A stretch of DNA of 31,296 nt from Candidatus Uhrbacteria bacterium (GCA_018700535.1 JABITQ010000045.1:1-31296); one strand, 5' to 3'; positions 1-5,944 are shown, counted from the stretch's first letter. The notes: generated by a model not told the origin, from the sequence alone. Numbers and translations: made by a program.

Positions 1-1
1 A

Positions 2-73
2 GCGAACAAGTTGCGTGTAGCATTTAGCTGGACGATGGATTTGTTCCAAGGTCGAAATTTAACAGAACTATAA
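2..73 (+). CDS. C-terminal end of a probable NAD(P)/FAD-dependent oxidoreductase (NDH-2-like), cut by window edge
   Basis: An open frame runs from the first bases and stops with TAA at 71-73; only about 23 codons are inside the window. The tail contains FSWTMDLFQGR followed by NLTEL, which resembles the C-terminal amphipathic/hydrophobic tail of type II NADH dehydrogenases (often a W-xx-DL-F-x-R-D/N-I/L-x-x-L pattern). That family oxidises NADH at the membrane and passes electrons to quinone. The match is from memory of the family tail only. The next gene begins 2-14 nt after the stop, so the two may be co-transcribed. Confidence 0.4.
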   Translation, partial: ANKLRVAFSWTMDLFQGRNLTEL

Positions 74-74
74 T
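69..74 (+). promoter_or_regulatory. -10 box for the YceI-like gene
   Basis: TATAAT lies 13 nt before the ATG at 88 and overlaps the stop of the upstream gene. No good -35 is seen. Its position argues for the ATG at 88 rather than 76 as the start, because transcription would begin at about 81. Confidence 0.45.
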
Positions 75-87
75 TATGCAAAAGTCT

Positions 88-870
88 ATGTTTAAGTACT
101 TGGTCCCAACGTTAGTCATCCCTCTTATTTTTCTTGGTGCTGGTTGTACTGAGGTGGCTCCTGATGTCGTTGATGAGATTCAAGAAGAAGTTGTTGTCGT
201 TAGTCTCGAGCTTGTCGATGGTGCATATGCTCTTAATACAGAGGAAGCATCTGTAGAATGGTCTGCATCAAAGAAAGTTGGAGCTGAGCACTTTGGTACC
301 ATCAATGTGACAACAGGTGAGGTTGTTGTTGAGGGTGGTGTTGTGACAGGTGGAGCTGTTGTGATCGACATGAGCACAATCGTCTCTCTTGATCTTCCAG
401 AAGATTCACGTGGTGGATTGCAGGAGCATCTTATGTCAGCAGACTTTTTTAACGTGGAGGCATTTCCTGTAGCTTCGTTTACTATTACTGGTGGATCTGT
501 TCTTGAGGGGATTGAAGACGCAAACTATCGTCTCGATGGAAGCATGACGATCAAAGGAGAGTCCGTTGAAATGTCTGTGCCAGTGATGCTTGAGGTGGAA
601 GAAGGTGAAATTTCACTCGCTGGTGAAATGGAGATCGATCGCACAAAGTTTGGAATTACTTACGGGTCTGGGTCTTTCTTTGACAACCTTGGAGACGCTG
701 TCATCAACGATGTGTTCGGGCTTACGCTCGCACTTGAGTTTGAGTCAGGTGAGACTGAGAACTTGCTTGGTGAGATTATTGAAGAGGTGACAGAAGGTGA
801 TGAAGGAGAAGAGGGCGAAGAAAAGGGTGAGGATGACCATGGTGAAGAAGCTGAGGAAGACATGGAATAA
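88..870 (+). CDS. YceI-like domain lipoprotein
   Basis: The first 20 residues are a lipoprotein signal peptide ending in the lipobox LGAGC, so the protein should be lipid-anchored on the outer face of the membrane. After a spacer rich in V and E, a YceI-type domain follows (VEWSASKKVGAEHFGTINV, then the DLPEDSRGGLQEHL and SADFFNVEAFP region, then FTITGG). YceI proteins form a lipocalin-like barrel that binds isoprenoid or other amphiphilic chains. The last 30 or so residues are almost all E/D/G, an unusual acidic tail of unknown use. An ATG at 76 would add four residues, but it sits almost on top of the -10 box. The family call is firm; the ligand is unknown. Confidence 0.85.
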   Translation: MFKYLVPTLVIPLIFLGAGCTEVAPDVVDEIQEEVVVVSLELVDGAYALNTEEASVEWSASKKVGAEHFGTINVTTGEVVVEGGVVTGGAVVIDMSTIVSLDLPEDSRGGLQEHLMSADFFNVEAFPVASFTITGGSVLEGIEDANYRLDGSMTIKGESVEMSVPVMLEVEEGEISLAGEMEIDRTKFGITYGSGSFFDNLGDAVINDVFGLTLALEFESGETENLLGEIIEEVTEGDEGEEGEEKGEDDHGEEAEEDME

Positions 871-880
871 TCTAAGATTT

Positions 881-915
881 AAAAACTCCTGAGCAAGTGC
901 TCAGGAGTTTTTTTG
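881..915. terminator. Bidirectional hairpin terminator
   Basis: ACTCCTGAGC pairs with GCTCAGGAGT across a 4-nt loop. A-run on the left and T-run on the right let it serve both the YceI-like gene and the convergent helicase gene, which ends at 916. Confidence 0.85.
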
Positions 916-2226
916 TTACGAGAGGCTTTTAATAAACTGCACGACACGATCATCTAAGATTATGTCTTTCTTTCTAAATGGTTGTTTCAAGATCATGCCT
1001 TCAAGTGTGGTGCAGCGGCTGAGTGCGACGTACATTTGTCCGTGAGCGAATGTTCCCCAGCCTGTGTCAATGATGACGTTCTTAAGGGTTTTCCCCTGGC
1101 TTTTGTGGATTGTGACCGCCCAGGCGAGTGTGAGGGGGTACTGAGTGTATTTACCAGTTGCTTCGGTCTCTACGCGCCCTGACTTGTCGTCATAGACGTA
1201 TTTGAACATTTCCCAGGTGTAGGGGATTACAGAGACTAATCGGCCATCCTGAAGCTCTACGAGGATCGAGTCAGGCACGGTGGTGTCTGAGGACTTCTGG
1301 ATCTCGACAATGGTCCCAATGGTCCCATTGGCCCAGCGGCGTTGATTGTCATTGCAGACCATCATCACCTGCGCACCGGCCCTGATTTTAAGGTCGTTTG
1401 GTGCAGGGAGTCGTCTATCTCCAAAACCTCCTTCAAGAGAGCCTTGAAATGTTCGTTCTTTTGCAAGGAGTCGTGTGAGCTCGTGGTCGTTAATCTTTTG
1501 CGCCATTTTGTTTGTGGTGGTGAGGCAAACAGATACGTCATCAGCGTCTGGTTCGTAATGTGGGTCGTGGAGAGATTCTAGTAGTTTGAGGTCGGTATCT
1601 GAAACTGTGTTGTGCCGAACGTTGTTTAGTAGCGAGACAAGCTTTTCTTCTTCTTGGCGGTAGATCTTTTTGAGTTCGATAAACGTGAGGTCGAGCTCGT
1701 CAAAAGCAAAGGCAGAAAAAAAGTAAGGCGACTCGTATTCGTTTTCAAACATGAACTGCTCTTGCTGAGTAACAACAGGAGGGAGTTGAAAAAGGTCGCC
1801 GATAAAAATCATCTGCACACCACCAAATGGGATGTGTGGAGTTTGTCGGTTGAGTCGCAGCGCTTTGTCGACACAGTCGAGCAAGTCAGATCGCACCATG
1901 GAGATCTCGTCGATGATAATCGTATCGAGGTTGTCGTACAGCGCAAGCTTTTCTTTTTTAGCTCGGCGGATTTTTGAAAGTGTGAGGTTGGGTTTGAAAC
2001 CAAAAAAAGAATGAATAGTTTGCCCTTTGACGTTTAAAGCAGAGACACCTGTTGGTGCAAGCACTGCAACTTTCTTGTGAGTGTTTTGACGAAAGAGTGC
2101 GAGGAGAGTGGATTTACCTGTCCCTGCGTTGCCGGTGATAAACAAATGCTCCTTTGTGTTGTTCATTAGTTCAAGTGCGCGCTTGAATTCTGGATTGATG
2201 TCTAATTCAGATTCTTCTAGAAGCAT
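916..2226 (-). CDS. PIF1-like DNA helicase (superfamily 1)
   Basis: The 436-residue protein starts its core with Walker A GNAGTGKST (residues 32-40), followed by VAVLAPTGVSALNV and QTIHSFFG, Walker B IIIDEISM (103-110), GGVQMIFIGDLFQLPPV, and, near the end, LAWAVTIHKSQGKTL and HGQMYVALSRCT. This motif order is typical of PIF1/RecD2-type 5'-3' helicases, which unwind replication intermediates and G-quadruplexes using ATP. The length fits a minimal PIF1 with no added nuclease or C-terminal domain. It is monocistronic. A TATAAT at 2274-2279 lies about 47 nt upstream of the ATG and no Shine-Dalgarno is visible. It is not RecD of RecBCD or a relaxase, as there are no partner genes or relaxase domain. 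Confidence 0.92.
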   Translation of the reverse strand: MLLEESELDINPEFKRALELMNNTKEHLFITGNAGTGKSTLLALFRQNTHKKVAVLAPTGVSALNVKGQTIHSFFGFKPNLTLSKIRRAKKEKLALYDNLDTIIIDEISMVRSDLLDCVDKALRLNRQTPHIPFGGVQMIFIGDLFQLPPVVTQQEQFMFENEYESPYFFSAFAFDELDLTFIELKKIYRQEEEKLVSLLNNVRHNTVSDTDLKLLESLHDPHYEPDADDVSVCLTTTNKMAQKINDHELTRLLAKERTFQGSLEGGFGDRRLPAPNDLKIRAGAQVMMVCNDNQRRWANGTIGTIVEIQKSSDTTVPDSILVELQDGRLVSVIPYTWEMFKYVYDDKSGRVETEATGKYTQYPLTLAWAVTIHKSQGKTLKNVIIDTGWGTFAHGQMYVALSRCTTLEGMILKQPFRKKDIILDDRVVQFIKSLS

Positions 2227-2273
2227 AGCGGTATTGATCTTCAGGCTTATTGGTTGGTGAATCGTACTGGGAG

Positions 2274-2279
2274 ATTATA
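2274..2279 (-). promoter_or_regulatory. -10 box for the PIF1-like helicase
   Basis: TATAAT on the minus strand, about 47 nt before the ATG. The -35 is weak. Confidence 0.45.
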
Positions 2280-2285
2280 GCAAAT

Positions 2286-2335
2286 TAAAACACGCCTTGA
2301 GAGACAGGGTGTGTTCTGTCATGTCGGGCGTGTTG
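2286..2335 (-). terminator. Terminator of the 2339-2953 orphan gene
   Basis: On the minus strand ACACGCC pairs with GGCGTGT around a long loop and is followed by TTTTAATTT. Confidence 0.6.
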
Positions 2336-2338
2336 AGA

Positions 2339-2953
2339 CTACATGTTCATGCTCAAATGAGGAGACCCTGCTTTTAGCACTGATCCGGGAATGGTGGCAC
2401 TCCGGAGTGGTTTGGTGCTGAGGAACGGGCCGCTTTCATCTTGTAGTGTTGTCCACTGAAGGTGGAAGCCACACACGCTGTCGTCAGCGGGTCTTTGCTC
2501 AGGTTGAAGAGCGATGATAGATCCATCTGGGAGTCGAGCGTGAGGAGAGTTGTGTCGTGGAAGATAGTCTCCGCTAGGATCTGCCGGACTCCATCTGTAC
2601 AGATCGTTTTTCCCATCAAGGACAATGCCTTGCTCGCCCCTTGATTGAAACGGGTTTAGGGGCTGTATTGCGTAGGGGCGTTTGCAGACCATGAGTGCAT
2701 TGCGACCTTGAAAGACAGGTGTGCCGTCTGGGGCGGGGTGCATGACAGCATTCCCCATCTTCGTTTGGCGAATCCAATCTCTAACAGATGGGAACATGCT
2801 TCCGTCTTTGAGTCGCAGAGCGATTTCATAAACGAATGGACCGAAGTCAATTAGCAGATCAATACTTCTGGTGACTACGCCTCGTTCACCCGTAAAGAAC
2901 AAGTGAGCTACTTGGAGAGTGGCGCCCCACTCTGTATGAATGACGAGTTTCAT
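2339..2953 (-). CDS. Orphan protein, 204 aa, unknown function
   Basis: I do not recognise this protein. The open frame extends upstream to 3070, but the ATG at 2953 is preferred. A Shine-Dalgarno GGAG lies 8 nt before it, and a strong promoter (3007-3034) falls inside the longer frame and would start transcription near 3000. The shortened product begins MKLVIHTEWGATLQVAHLFF. It has a basic middle, several P/G-rich turns and a polar C-terminal half with two W residues. No signal peptide, membrane segment or known catalytic motif is seen. It is a single-gene unit, divergent from the cysteine-rich gene at 3132, with its own terminator. Confidence 0.6.
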   Translation of the reverse strand: MKLVIHTEWGATLQVAHLFFTGERGVVTRSIDLLIDFGPFVYEIALRLKDGSMFPSVRDWIRQTKMGNAVMHPAPDGTPVFQGRNALMVCKRPYAIQPLNPFQSRGEQGIVLDGKNDLYRWSPADPSGDYLPRHNSPHARLPDGSIIALQPEQRPADDSVCGFHLQWTTLQDESGPFLSTKPLRSATIPGSVLKAGSPHLSMNM

Positions 2954-3006
2954 GATCGACTCCGTATTGTAATGGTCTGTGTCGGGTGCAAAAGCAACGA
3001 CGCTGC

Positions 3007-3034
3007 ACCATACCGTATTTTTGGATGATGTCAA
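3007..3034 (-). promoter_or_regulatory. Strong promoter of the 2339-2953 gene
   Basis: Minus-strand TTGACA (3029-3034), 16-nt spacer, TATGGT (3007-3012). Transcription would begin near 3000, giving a leader of about 47 nt. Confidence 0.75.
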
Positions 3035-3072
3035 TCTTCTACTGATGGCTTGTGTCTTTTTTGTATTCAATG

Positions 3073-3101
3073 TTGACTGTGGTGGGGATGGCTGCTAAAA
3101 C
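3073..3101 (+). promoter_or_regulatory. Promoter of the cysteine-rich gene
   Basis: TTGACT (3073-3078), 17-nt spacer, TAAAAC (3096-3101), then a short leader with Shine-Dalgarno AGGGG 5 nt before the ATG at 3132. Confidence 0.65.
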
Positions 3102-3131
3102 TCTTTTACCTACCAATCATAAGGGGTTGTC

Positions 3132-3530
3132 ATGTCTGAAGGGCAAGCTGGTCACGCTGTTGTTGCTGAAGCATCGTGGGGACGAGATGACTACAAGTGT
3201 GGTCATACGGGTCCCGTGCAGTATGCACATGAAATCTTCGGTGTTACATATCGACTGCAAGAGGGAATCATCAGAAGTCGTGAGGAGTGTGCACAGTGCC
3301 GACTTGATAAAGCGGTGGATGGAATCACTCAGTGCGCTTGCTGCAATACAGCGATCTTCAAAGGACAAGAGTGTATGAATTACGGCTACGGTCTTTGTTG
3401 CATGAGCAGGGGGTGTGGGGTGGGTCCTATTGGTGCGCAAGTTGGAATCTGGAACGGCAGTGGGTTCGTTGACGGTATTCTGGCTGGTACGGTAACGGTA
3501 GTAAAGGTTCCGGCTGGTGGATTCTCGTAG
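3132..3530 (+). CDS. Cysteine-rich, probably zinc-binding orphan, 132 aa
   Basis: The product has ten cysteines in a zinc-ribbon-like series: YKCGH at 22-26, then CAQC, CACC, a single C, CC and a final C, all before residue 100. The last 30 residues are G/V-rich and contain no cysteine. It could hold two or three structural zinc ions and bind nucleic acid or protein, but no named family is recognised. The ATG at 3132 has a good Shine-Dalgarno. It has its own promoter and terminator and is divergent from the 2339-2953 gene. C-ending codons are more common than in nearby housekeeping genes. Confidence 0.7.
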   Translation: MSEGQAGHAVVAEASWGRDDYKCGHTGPVQYAHEIFGVTYRLQEGIIRSREECAQCRLDKAVDGITQCACCNTAIFKGQECMNYGYGLCCMSRGCGVGPIGAQVGIWNGSGFVDGILAGTVTVVKVPAGGFS

Positions 3531-3550
3531 ATCTACGTCGGTAAACACGC

Positions 3551-3582
3551 AAGACCTCATGTTCTCATGAGGTCTTTCTTTT
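3551..3582 (+). terminator. Terminator of the cysteine-rich gene
   Basis: AAGACCTCAT pairs with ATGAGGTCTT across a 6-nt loop, followed by TCTTTT. Confidence 0.85.
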
Positions 3583-3616
3583 ATATAGCGATGCTTTTCA
3601 AATCCGGTAATTGATG

Positions 3617-3622
3617 TATAAT
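3617..3622 (+). promoter_or_regulatory. -10 box, possible ancestral tRNA-Trp promoter
   Basis: A perfect TATAAT lies 18 nt before the AGGGGCGTGA at 3640-3649, which matches the first ten bases of tRNA-Trp. The spacing suits a tRNA promoter. It now heads a region of RNA-like structure, a GIY-YIG gene and the intact tRNA. Confidence 0.55.
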
Positions 3623-3637
3623 CGCATCACAATCGAA

Positions 3638-3649
3638 ATAGGGGCGTGA
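3638..3649 (+). repeat. Left direct repeat: copy of the tRNA-Trp 5' end
   Basis: ATAGGGGCGTGA is identical to 4025-4036, which runs from just before tRNA-Trp into its D-stem. After the 109-bp insert the match continues as TGATGTCA (3759-3766 against 4034-4041). Together, 17 nt of the tRNA start are duplicated, 387 bp upstream of the real gene. Confidence 0.7.
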
Positions 3650-3758
3650 CCCAGCCGGTGGTCTGAGATGTTCGTCTGGATCAAGTGGTTGGGAGCCGTG
3701 AGGCGCCTGCGGCTTCGTTTGTCTGTTGTCCACTGTGGGTGTTTGACCACCAGCTGGG
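3650..3758 (+). other. 109-bp inverted-repeat insert or structured RNA
   Basis: The ends are 14-nt inverted repeats with one mismatch (CCCAGCCGGTGGTC at 3650-3663, GACCACCAGCTGGG at 3745-3758). Both flanks carry TGA (3647-3649 and 3759-3761), like a 3-bp target duplication. The interior folds further: AGTGG (3684-3688) with CCACT (3730-3734), and AGCCG (3694-3698) with CGGCT (3710-3714) around a self-complementary AGGCGCCT. It can be read as a MITE-like element or as a multi-helix non-coding RNA in the leader of the GIY-YIG gene. No known RNA family is recognised. Confidence 0.55.
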
Positions 3759-3773
3759 TGATGTCATTTCAAT

Positions 3774-4022
3774 ATGTATTACGTTTATCTTTTACAAAGT
3801 GAAGAGGGTGAGCATTTTTACATCGGATACTCGGCAGATTTGAGACGTCGGCTTGGTGAGCATAAAGGTGGTAAGGTGTATTCAACAAGACGATATGCAC
3901 CATGGAATCTTGTTTACTACGAATCGTATTTGACTGAAGATCGAGCGAAGTTAAGAGAGAAAAGATTGAAACAATTTGGTTCAGCCTATACGCATTTGTT
4001 AAAACGTTTGGGCTACAAATAA
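3774..4022 (+). CDS. Small GIY-YIG nuclease-domain protein (YhbQ/UPF0213 type)
   Basis: This 82-residue protein is a complete single-domain GIY-YIG unit. YVYLLQS replaces the GIY strand (residues 3-9), FYIGYSADLRRRLGEH carries YIG and the helix arginines, and YYESY supplies the metal-binding glutamate. UriC/YhbQ-type proteins are small structure-specific DNA endonucleases or repair factors. Intron-encoded homing enzymes share the fold but are usually longer. The gene starts right after the inverted-repeat insert and ends 4 nt before tRNA-Trp, so it is probably co-transcribed with the tRNA. No Shine-Dalgarno is seen. A mobility role is suggested by context only. Confidence 0.88.
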   Translation: MYYVYLLQSEEGEHFYIGYSADLRRRLGEHKGGKVYSTRRYAPWNLVYYESYLTEDRAKLREKRLKQFGSAYTHLLKRLGYK

Positions 4023-4026
4023 ATAT

Positions 4027-4101
4027 AGGGGCGTGATGTCAATGGTAGCATGCGGGTCTCCAAAACCTGTCGTTAGGGTTCAAATCCCTACGCCCCTGCC
4101 A
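4027..4101 (+). tRNA. tRNA-Trp (CCA anticodon), CCA end encoded
   Basis: The cloverleaf is complete. The acceptor AGGGGCG pairs with CGCCCCT, the D-stem ATGT with GCAT, the anticodon stem CGGGT with ACCTG around CTCCAAA, and the T-stem TAGGG with CCCTA around TTCAAAT. The anticodon is CCA, and G plus CCA (4098-4101) is encoded. The final GCCA is also the left end of a 26-bp palindrome, so the tRNA 3' end is built into the repeat. TGA is not read as Trp here. Confidence 0.96.
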
Positions 4102-4123
4102 CGTCGCTCGCGAGCGACGTGGC
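4098..4123. repeat. CACGTCG palindrome, copy 1 (26 bp)
   Basis: A perfect 26-bp palindrome with core CACGTCGCTCGCGAGCGACG, beginning in the tRNA-Trp CCA end. It is followed by CTGCCA and the block GATTGGGTGTGT, both shared with copy 3. Four copies lie within 1.83 kb. Confidence 0.9.
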
Positions 4124-4180
4124 CTGCCACCCCGATTGGGTGTGTGGGTCACGATCGTTCGTAGCAACATGACAGCAAAT

Positions 4181-4204
4181 GAGCACCGTAAGGGTGTTCT
4201 TTTG
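4181..4204 (+). terminator. Hairpin terminator after tRNA-Trp/palindrome copy 1
   Basis: GAGCACC pairs with GGTGTTC around GTAAG, followed by TTTTG. The same position after palindrome copy 3 has GAACGCC/GGCGTTC, so the stems differ but pairing is kept. Confidence 0.6.
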
Positions 4205-4221
4205 TTATACTTGATTTTAGT

Positions 4222-4482
4222 ATGTGGTATTTTTATATTTTACAAAGTCAGAAGGATCTCGATTATTTTTACAAAGGATCTACAGGTGATCTTAAGCGCA
4301 GATTGAATCAGCACAACAAAGGCGAAGTAGATTCGACTCGACCTCGTAAACCTTGGAAGCTTGTGTATTACGAAGCTTATGTTTCTGAGAAAGTTGCGCG
4401 TCTTCGGGAGAAGTCTGTTAAACAAAGCGGATCTGTTTCTGTTCCTTTATTGCGACGTATTAAGAAAAGTCTTGAGGATTAG
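4222..4482 (+). CDS. Second small GIY-YIG domain protein
   Basis: The 86-residue product is a paralogue of the 3774 gene: WYFYILQSQ, then FYKGSTGDLKRRLNQHN, then LVYYEAYVSE, and a basic C-terminal helix. The YIG strand reads YKG here, but the arginines and glutamate of the GIY-YIG site remain. It is likely a small DNA endonuclease of the UPF0213 type. A TATACT box lies 11 nt before the ATG and there is no Shine-Dalgarno, so the mRNA may have almost no leader. It sits between palindrome copies 1 and 2, downstream of tRNA-Trp. Confidence 0.86.
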   Translation: MWYFYILQSQKDLDYFYKGSTGDLKRRLNQHNKGEVDSTRPRKPWKLVYYEAYVSEKVARLREKSVKQSGSVSVPLLRRIKKSLED

Positions 4483-4506
4483 GAAATAATGAAGAGTGAC
4501 TTCTGG

Positions 4507-4512
4507 TACAAT
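4507..4512 (+). promoter_or_regulatory. -10 box for the zinc-ribbon gene
   Basis: TACAAT lies 9 nt before the ATG at 4522, typical of the leaderless genes of this window. Confidence 0.4.
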
Positions 4513-4521
4513 CAACTTACT

Positions 4522-4857
4522 ATGAAGTCAAGAAAATTCATTAAAGACAAACACAGATCTGTAAGAGGGGGGAAGGCTCAGATGCTTGAGTTGTCTTGTT
4601 CAAAATGTGGAGAGAAGTTTTTTCATTATCAAAAGGATGGTGCTGGACCTCTGCTTAGGCTCTATTTAGATCGGATTCATGCACCAGCGAAATATGTTGG
4701 TATGGAAAAGAGAGCTATAAAAGATTTGAAAGTTATTGATTGTAAGAAATGCGGAAGGCTTATCGCCATGCCGGCAATGTATAAACTTGAGAAACGAAAA
4801 TCACTAAGACTGTTTGAGGGTGCCTTAACAAAGAAACGGATTAGGTTAAACAAATAG
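4522..4857 (+). CDS. Zinc-ribbon protein, 111 aa, unknown function
   Basis: A CSKCG pair near residue 26 and a CKKCG pair near residue 74 form a split zinc ribbon, separated by a basic/aromatic stretch (GEKFFHYQKDG, then LLRLYLDRIHAP). Lysine and arginine are abundant, which suggests RNA or DNA binding. An in-frame ATG at 4489, 6 nt after the GIY-YIG stop, would add 11 residues, but TACAAT at 4507 favours 4522. The protein resembles zinc-binding proteins seen in this kind of genome, but I cannot name the family. Palindrome copy 2 and a terminator follow directly. Confidence 0.65.
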   Translation: MKSRKFIKDKHRSVRGGKAQMLELSCSKCGEKFFHYQKDGAGPLLRLYLDRIHAPAKYVGMEKRAIKDLKVIDCKKCGRLIAMPAMYKLEKRKSLRLFEGALTKKRIRLNK

Positions 4858-4912
4858 TTAGAACCTGGCTCGCTAGTCCCTGCCACGTCGCTCGCGAGCG
4901 ACGTGGTCTGCC
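4857..4912. repeat. CACGTCG palindrome, copy 2 with left flank
   Basis: The palindrome itself is 4883-4906 (24 bp, perfect). The left flank TTAGAACCTGGCTCGCTA plus CCCTGCCA is shared with copy 3. The right flank TCTGCCA runs directly into the terminator. Confidence 0.85.
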
Positions 4913-4917
4913 AAATT

Positions 4918-4947
4918 TTCTCCACTAGTTTTAGTGGAGATTTTTTG
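4918..4947 (+). terminator. Terminator of the zinc-ribbon gene
   Basis: TCTCCACTA pairs with TAGTGGAGA around GTTT, followed by TTTTTTG. The same TCTCCACT stem is used at 7636-7670. Confidence 0.85.
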
Positions 4948-4972
4948 TTTCAGTCTTTTTGCAATTTTATTG

Positions 4973-5009
4973 AAAATAAATACCACCCCGGACGATATGC
5001 CGAGGTGGT
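4973..5009 (-). terminator. Terminator of the receiver-domain gene
   Basis: On the minus strand ACCACCTCGG pairs with CCGGGGTGGT, followed by ATTTATTTT. It ends about 50 nt past the stop codon. Confidence 0.7.
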
Positions 5010-5057
5010 GGTAGTCGAGGGTGGTGAGATGGGTTGAGCTGATCTTGTTGTATGAGA

Positions 5058-5579
5058 CTATTCGCAGGCCTTGATTCGGAGAAAGGAGGTGTTGCCAGGC
5101 AAACTCTTGTGAACGAGATGGTAACGACCATGCTTGTTACAGGGTCCGGCTTCGATCAAGCGATGCAGGGTGATTAGCGCATCCTCCCAACGTTTACCTT
5201 TCACCGCCATTGGGTCTCCTGGATTACGAACGCAATCAATCAGCTCTGGAAGATGGAGGCTACGAGCGGTTCCGCAAACCCAATTGTTGTTCTCTGAATG
5301 GTGGCTACTATCCGTGATCAACACGCACGGGATCACGCGTTCGTGACAGAGAGCGGCGATGATCGCGCCCTGTGCTCCATTTGGTTTGTAGCTGCGTCTG
5401 CTGCCATCGTAAGGAAATATGATGTCTGATATCACACCATCTACTGCGTCTGGTTTGAGGTGTGGTAGAGCGGTTTCCATATTGCTGGCGTATTCAACCT
5501 CTACGTCAGTCTGACCGTCGAAGAAGTTTTTTGCGTCAGCTATATGACGTTCGTTGTCTTCGATGACGAGGATGCGCAT
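5058..5579 (-). CDS. Receiver-domain (response-regulator-like) protein, 173 aa
   Basis: The N-terminal part fits a CheY-like receiver: MRILVIEDNE with the acidic pair E7/D8, DGVISDIIFP with candidate phospho-acceptor D52, PCVLITDSS with switch T89, and a lysine near 127-129. A 20-residue insertion (YDGSRRSYKPNGAQ) after the phospho-site is unusual. The C-terminal 45 residues have no DNA-binding domain that I recognise. The ATG at 5579 has GGGAG 7 nt upstream. A longer frame to 5594 lacks this spacing. No histidine kinase is nearby, so any signalling partner must be elsewhere. It is a single-gene unit. Confidence 0.75.
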   Translation of the reverse strand: MRILVIEDNERHIADAKNFFDGQTDVEVEYASNMETALPHLKPDAVDGVISDIIFPYDGSRRSYKPNGAQGAIIAALCHERVIPCVLITDSSHHSENNNWVCGTARSLHLPELIDCVRNPGDPMAVKGKRWEDALITLHRLIEAGPCNKHGRYHLVHKSLPGNTSFLRIKACE

Positions 5580-5634
5580 AATACTGTCTCCCATTGATCA
5601 AGATGTTCAATTGTACAAAGGTGCGAAGACAATA

Positions 5635-5663
5635 TTTATGTCATTAAAATGATAGATTGTCAA
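5635..5663 (-). promoter_or_regulatory. Promoter of the receiver-domain gene
   Basis: Minus-strand TTGACA (5658-5663), 17-nt spacer, CATAAA (5635-5640). The leader would be about 48 nt. Confidence 0.7.
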
Positions 5664-5717
5664 TACAACTAAGCTGAACCCACGTTCAATATAAATTTGA
5701 CGTTTTAGTTTATAAAA

Positions 5718-5852
5718 GTTAGAACCTGACTCGCTATGCCCTGCCACGTCGCTCGCGAGCGACGTGGCCTGCCACTCTGATTGGGTGTGTAAGGTCACGT
5801 TGTTCGGGGCAAGGTGGGAGTAAGAGAACGCCGTAATGGCGTTCTTTTGTTT
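5718..5852. repeat. CACGTCG palindrome, copy 3, full-length repeat unit
   Basis: This copy has both known flanks. On the left is TTAGAACCTGACTCGCTA plus CCCTGCCA (as copy 2); the palindrome is 5743-5768; on the right are CTGCCAC and GATTGGGTGTGT (as copy 1); and it ends with a GAACGCC/GGCGTTC hairpin plus TTTTG (5825-5850). It fills most of the 5664-5938 gap. No gene is seen in it. Confidence 0.8.
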
Positions 5853-5895
5853 AGAGAGTGGATTTGTTCTTTGTTTAGAATTCAAGATTCAAGAC

Positions 5896-5921
5896 CTCAC
5901 GTCGCTCGCGAACGACGTGAG
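5896..5921. repeat. CACGTCG palindrome, copy 4 (variant)
   Basis: The core is CACGTCGCTCGCGAACGACG. The outer pairs are CT/AG instead of GC/GC, so both arms changed together and the hairpin is kept. The centre has one mismatch. A TATAAT (5939-5944) follows. Confidence 0.8.
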
Positions 5922-5938
5922 ACTTGTCTCCATTGGTG

Positions 5939-5944
5939 TATAAT
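5939..5944 (+). promoter_or_regulatory. -10 box for the 5991 gene
   Basis: TATAAT, giving a leader of about 40 nt that holds a small hairpin (GGAG at 5966-5969 with CTCC at 5976-5979). The -35 is weak. Confidence 0.45.

Noticed and set aside
1654..1977. Open frame on the plus strand inside the helicase gene
   Set aside because: It lies wholly antisense to conserved helicase motifs and has no start signals; treated as a shadow.
2954..3070. N-terminal 39 residues of the 2339 minus-strand gene
   Set aside because: A consensus promoter lies within this stretch and the ATG at 2953 has GGAG at the right distance.
3638..4101. Intron-containing tRNA-Trp spanning 3640-4101
   Set aside because: The tRNA at 4027-4101 is complete by itself, including its own copy of the 5' end, so no splicing is needed.
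4098..5921. CRISPR-like array
   Set aside because: The four palindromes are unevenly spaced (about 785, 860 and 150 bp), spacers contain genes, and no cas genes are present.
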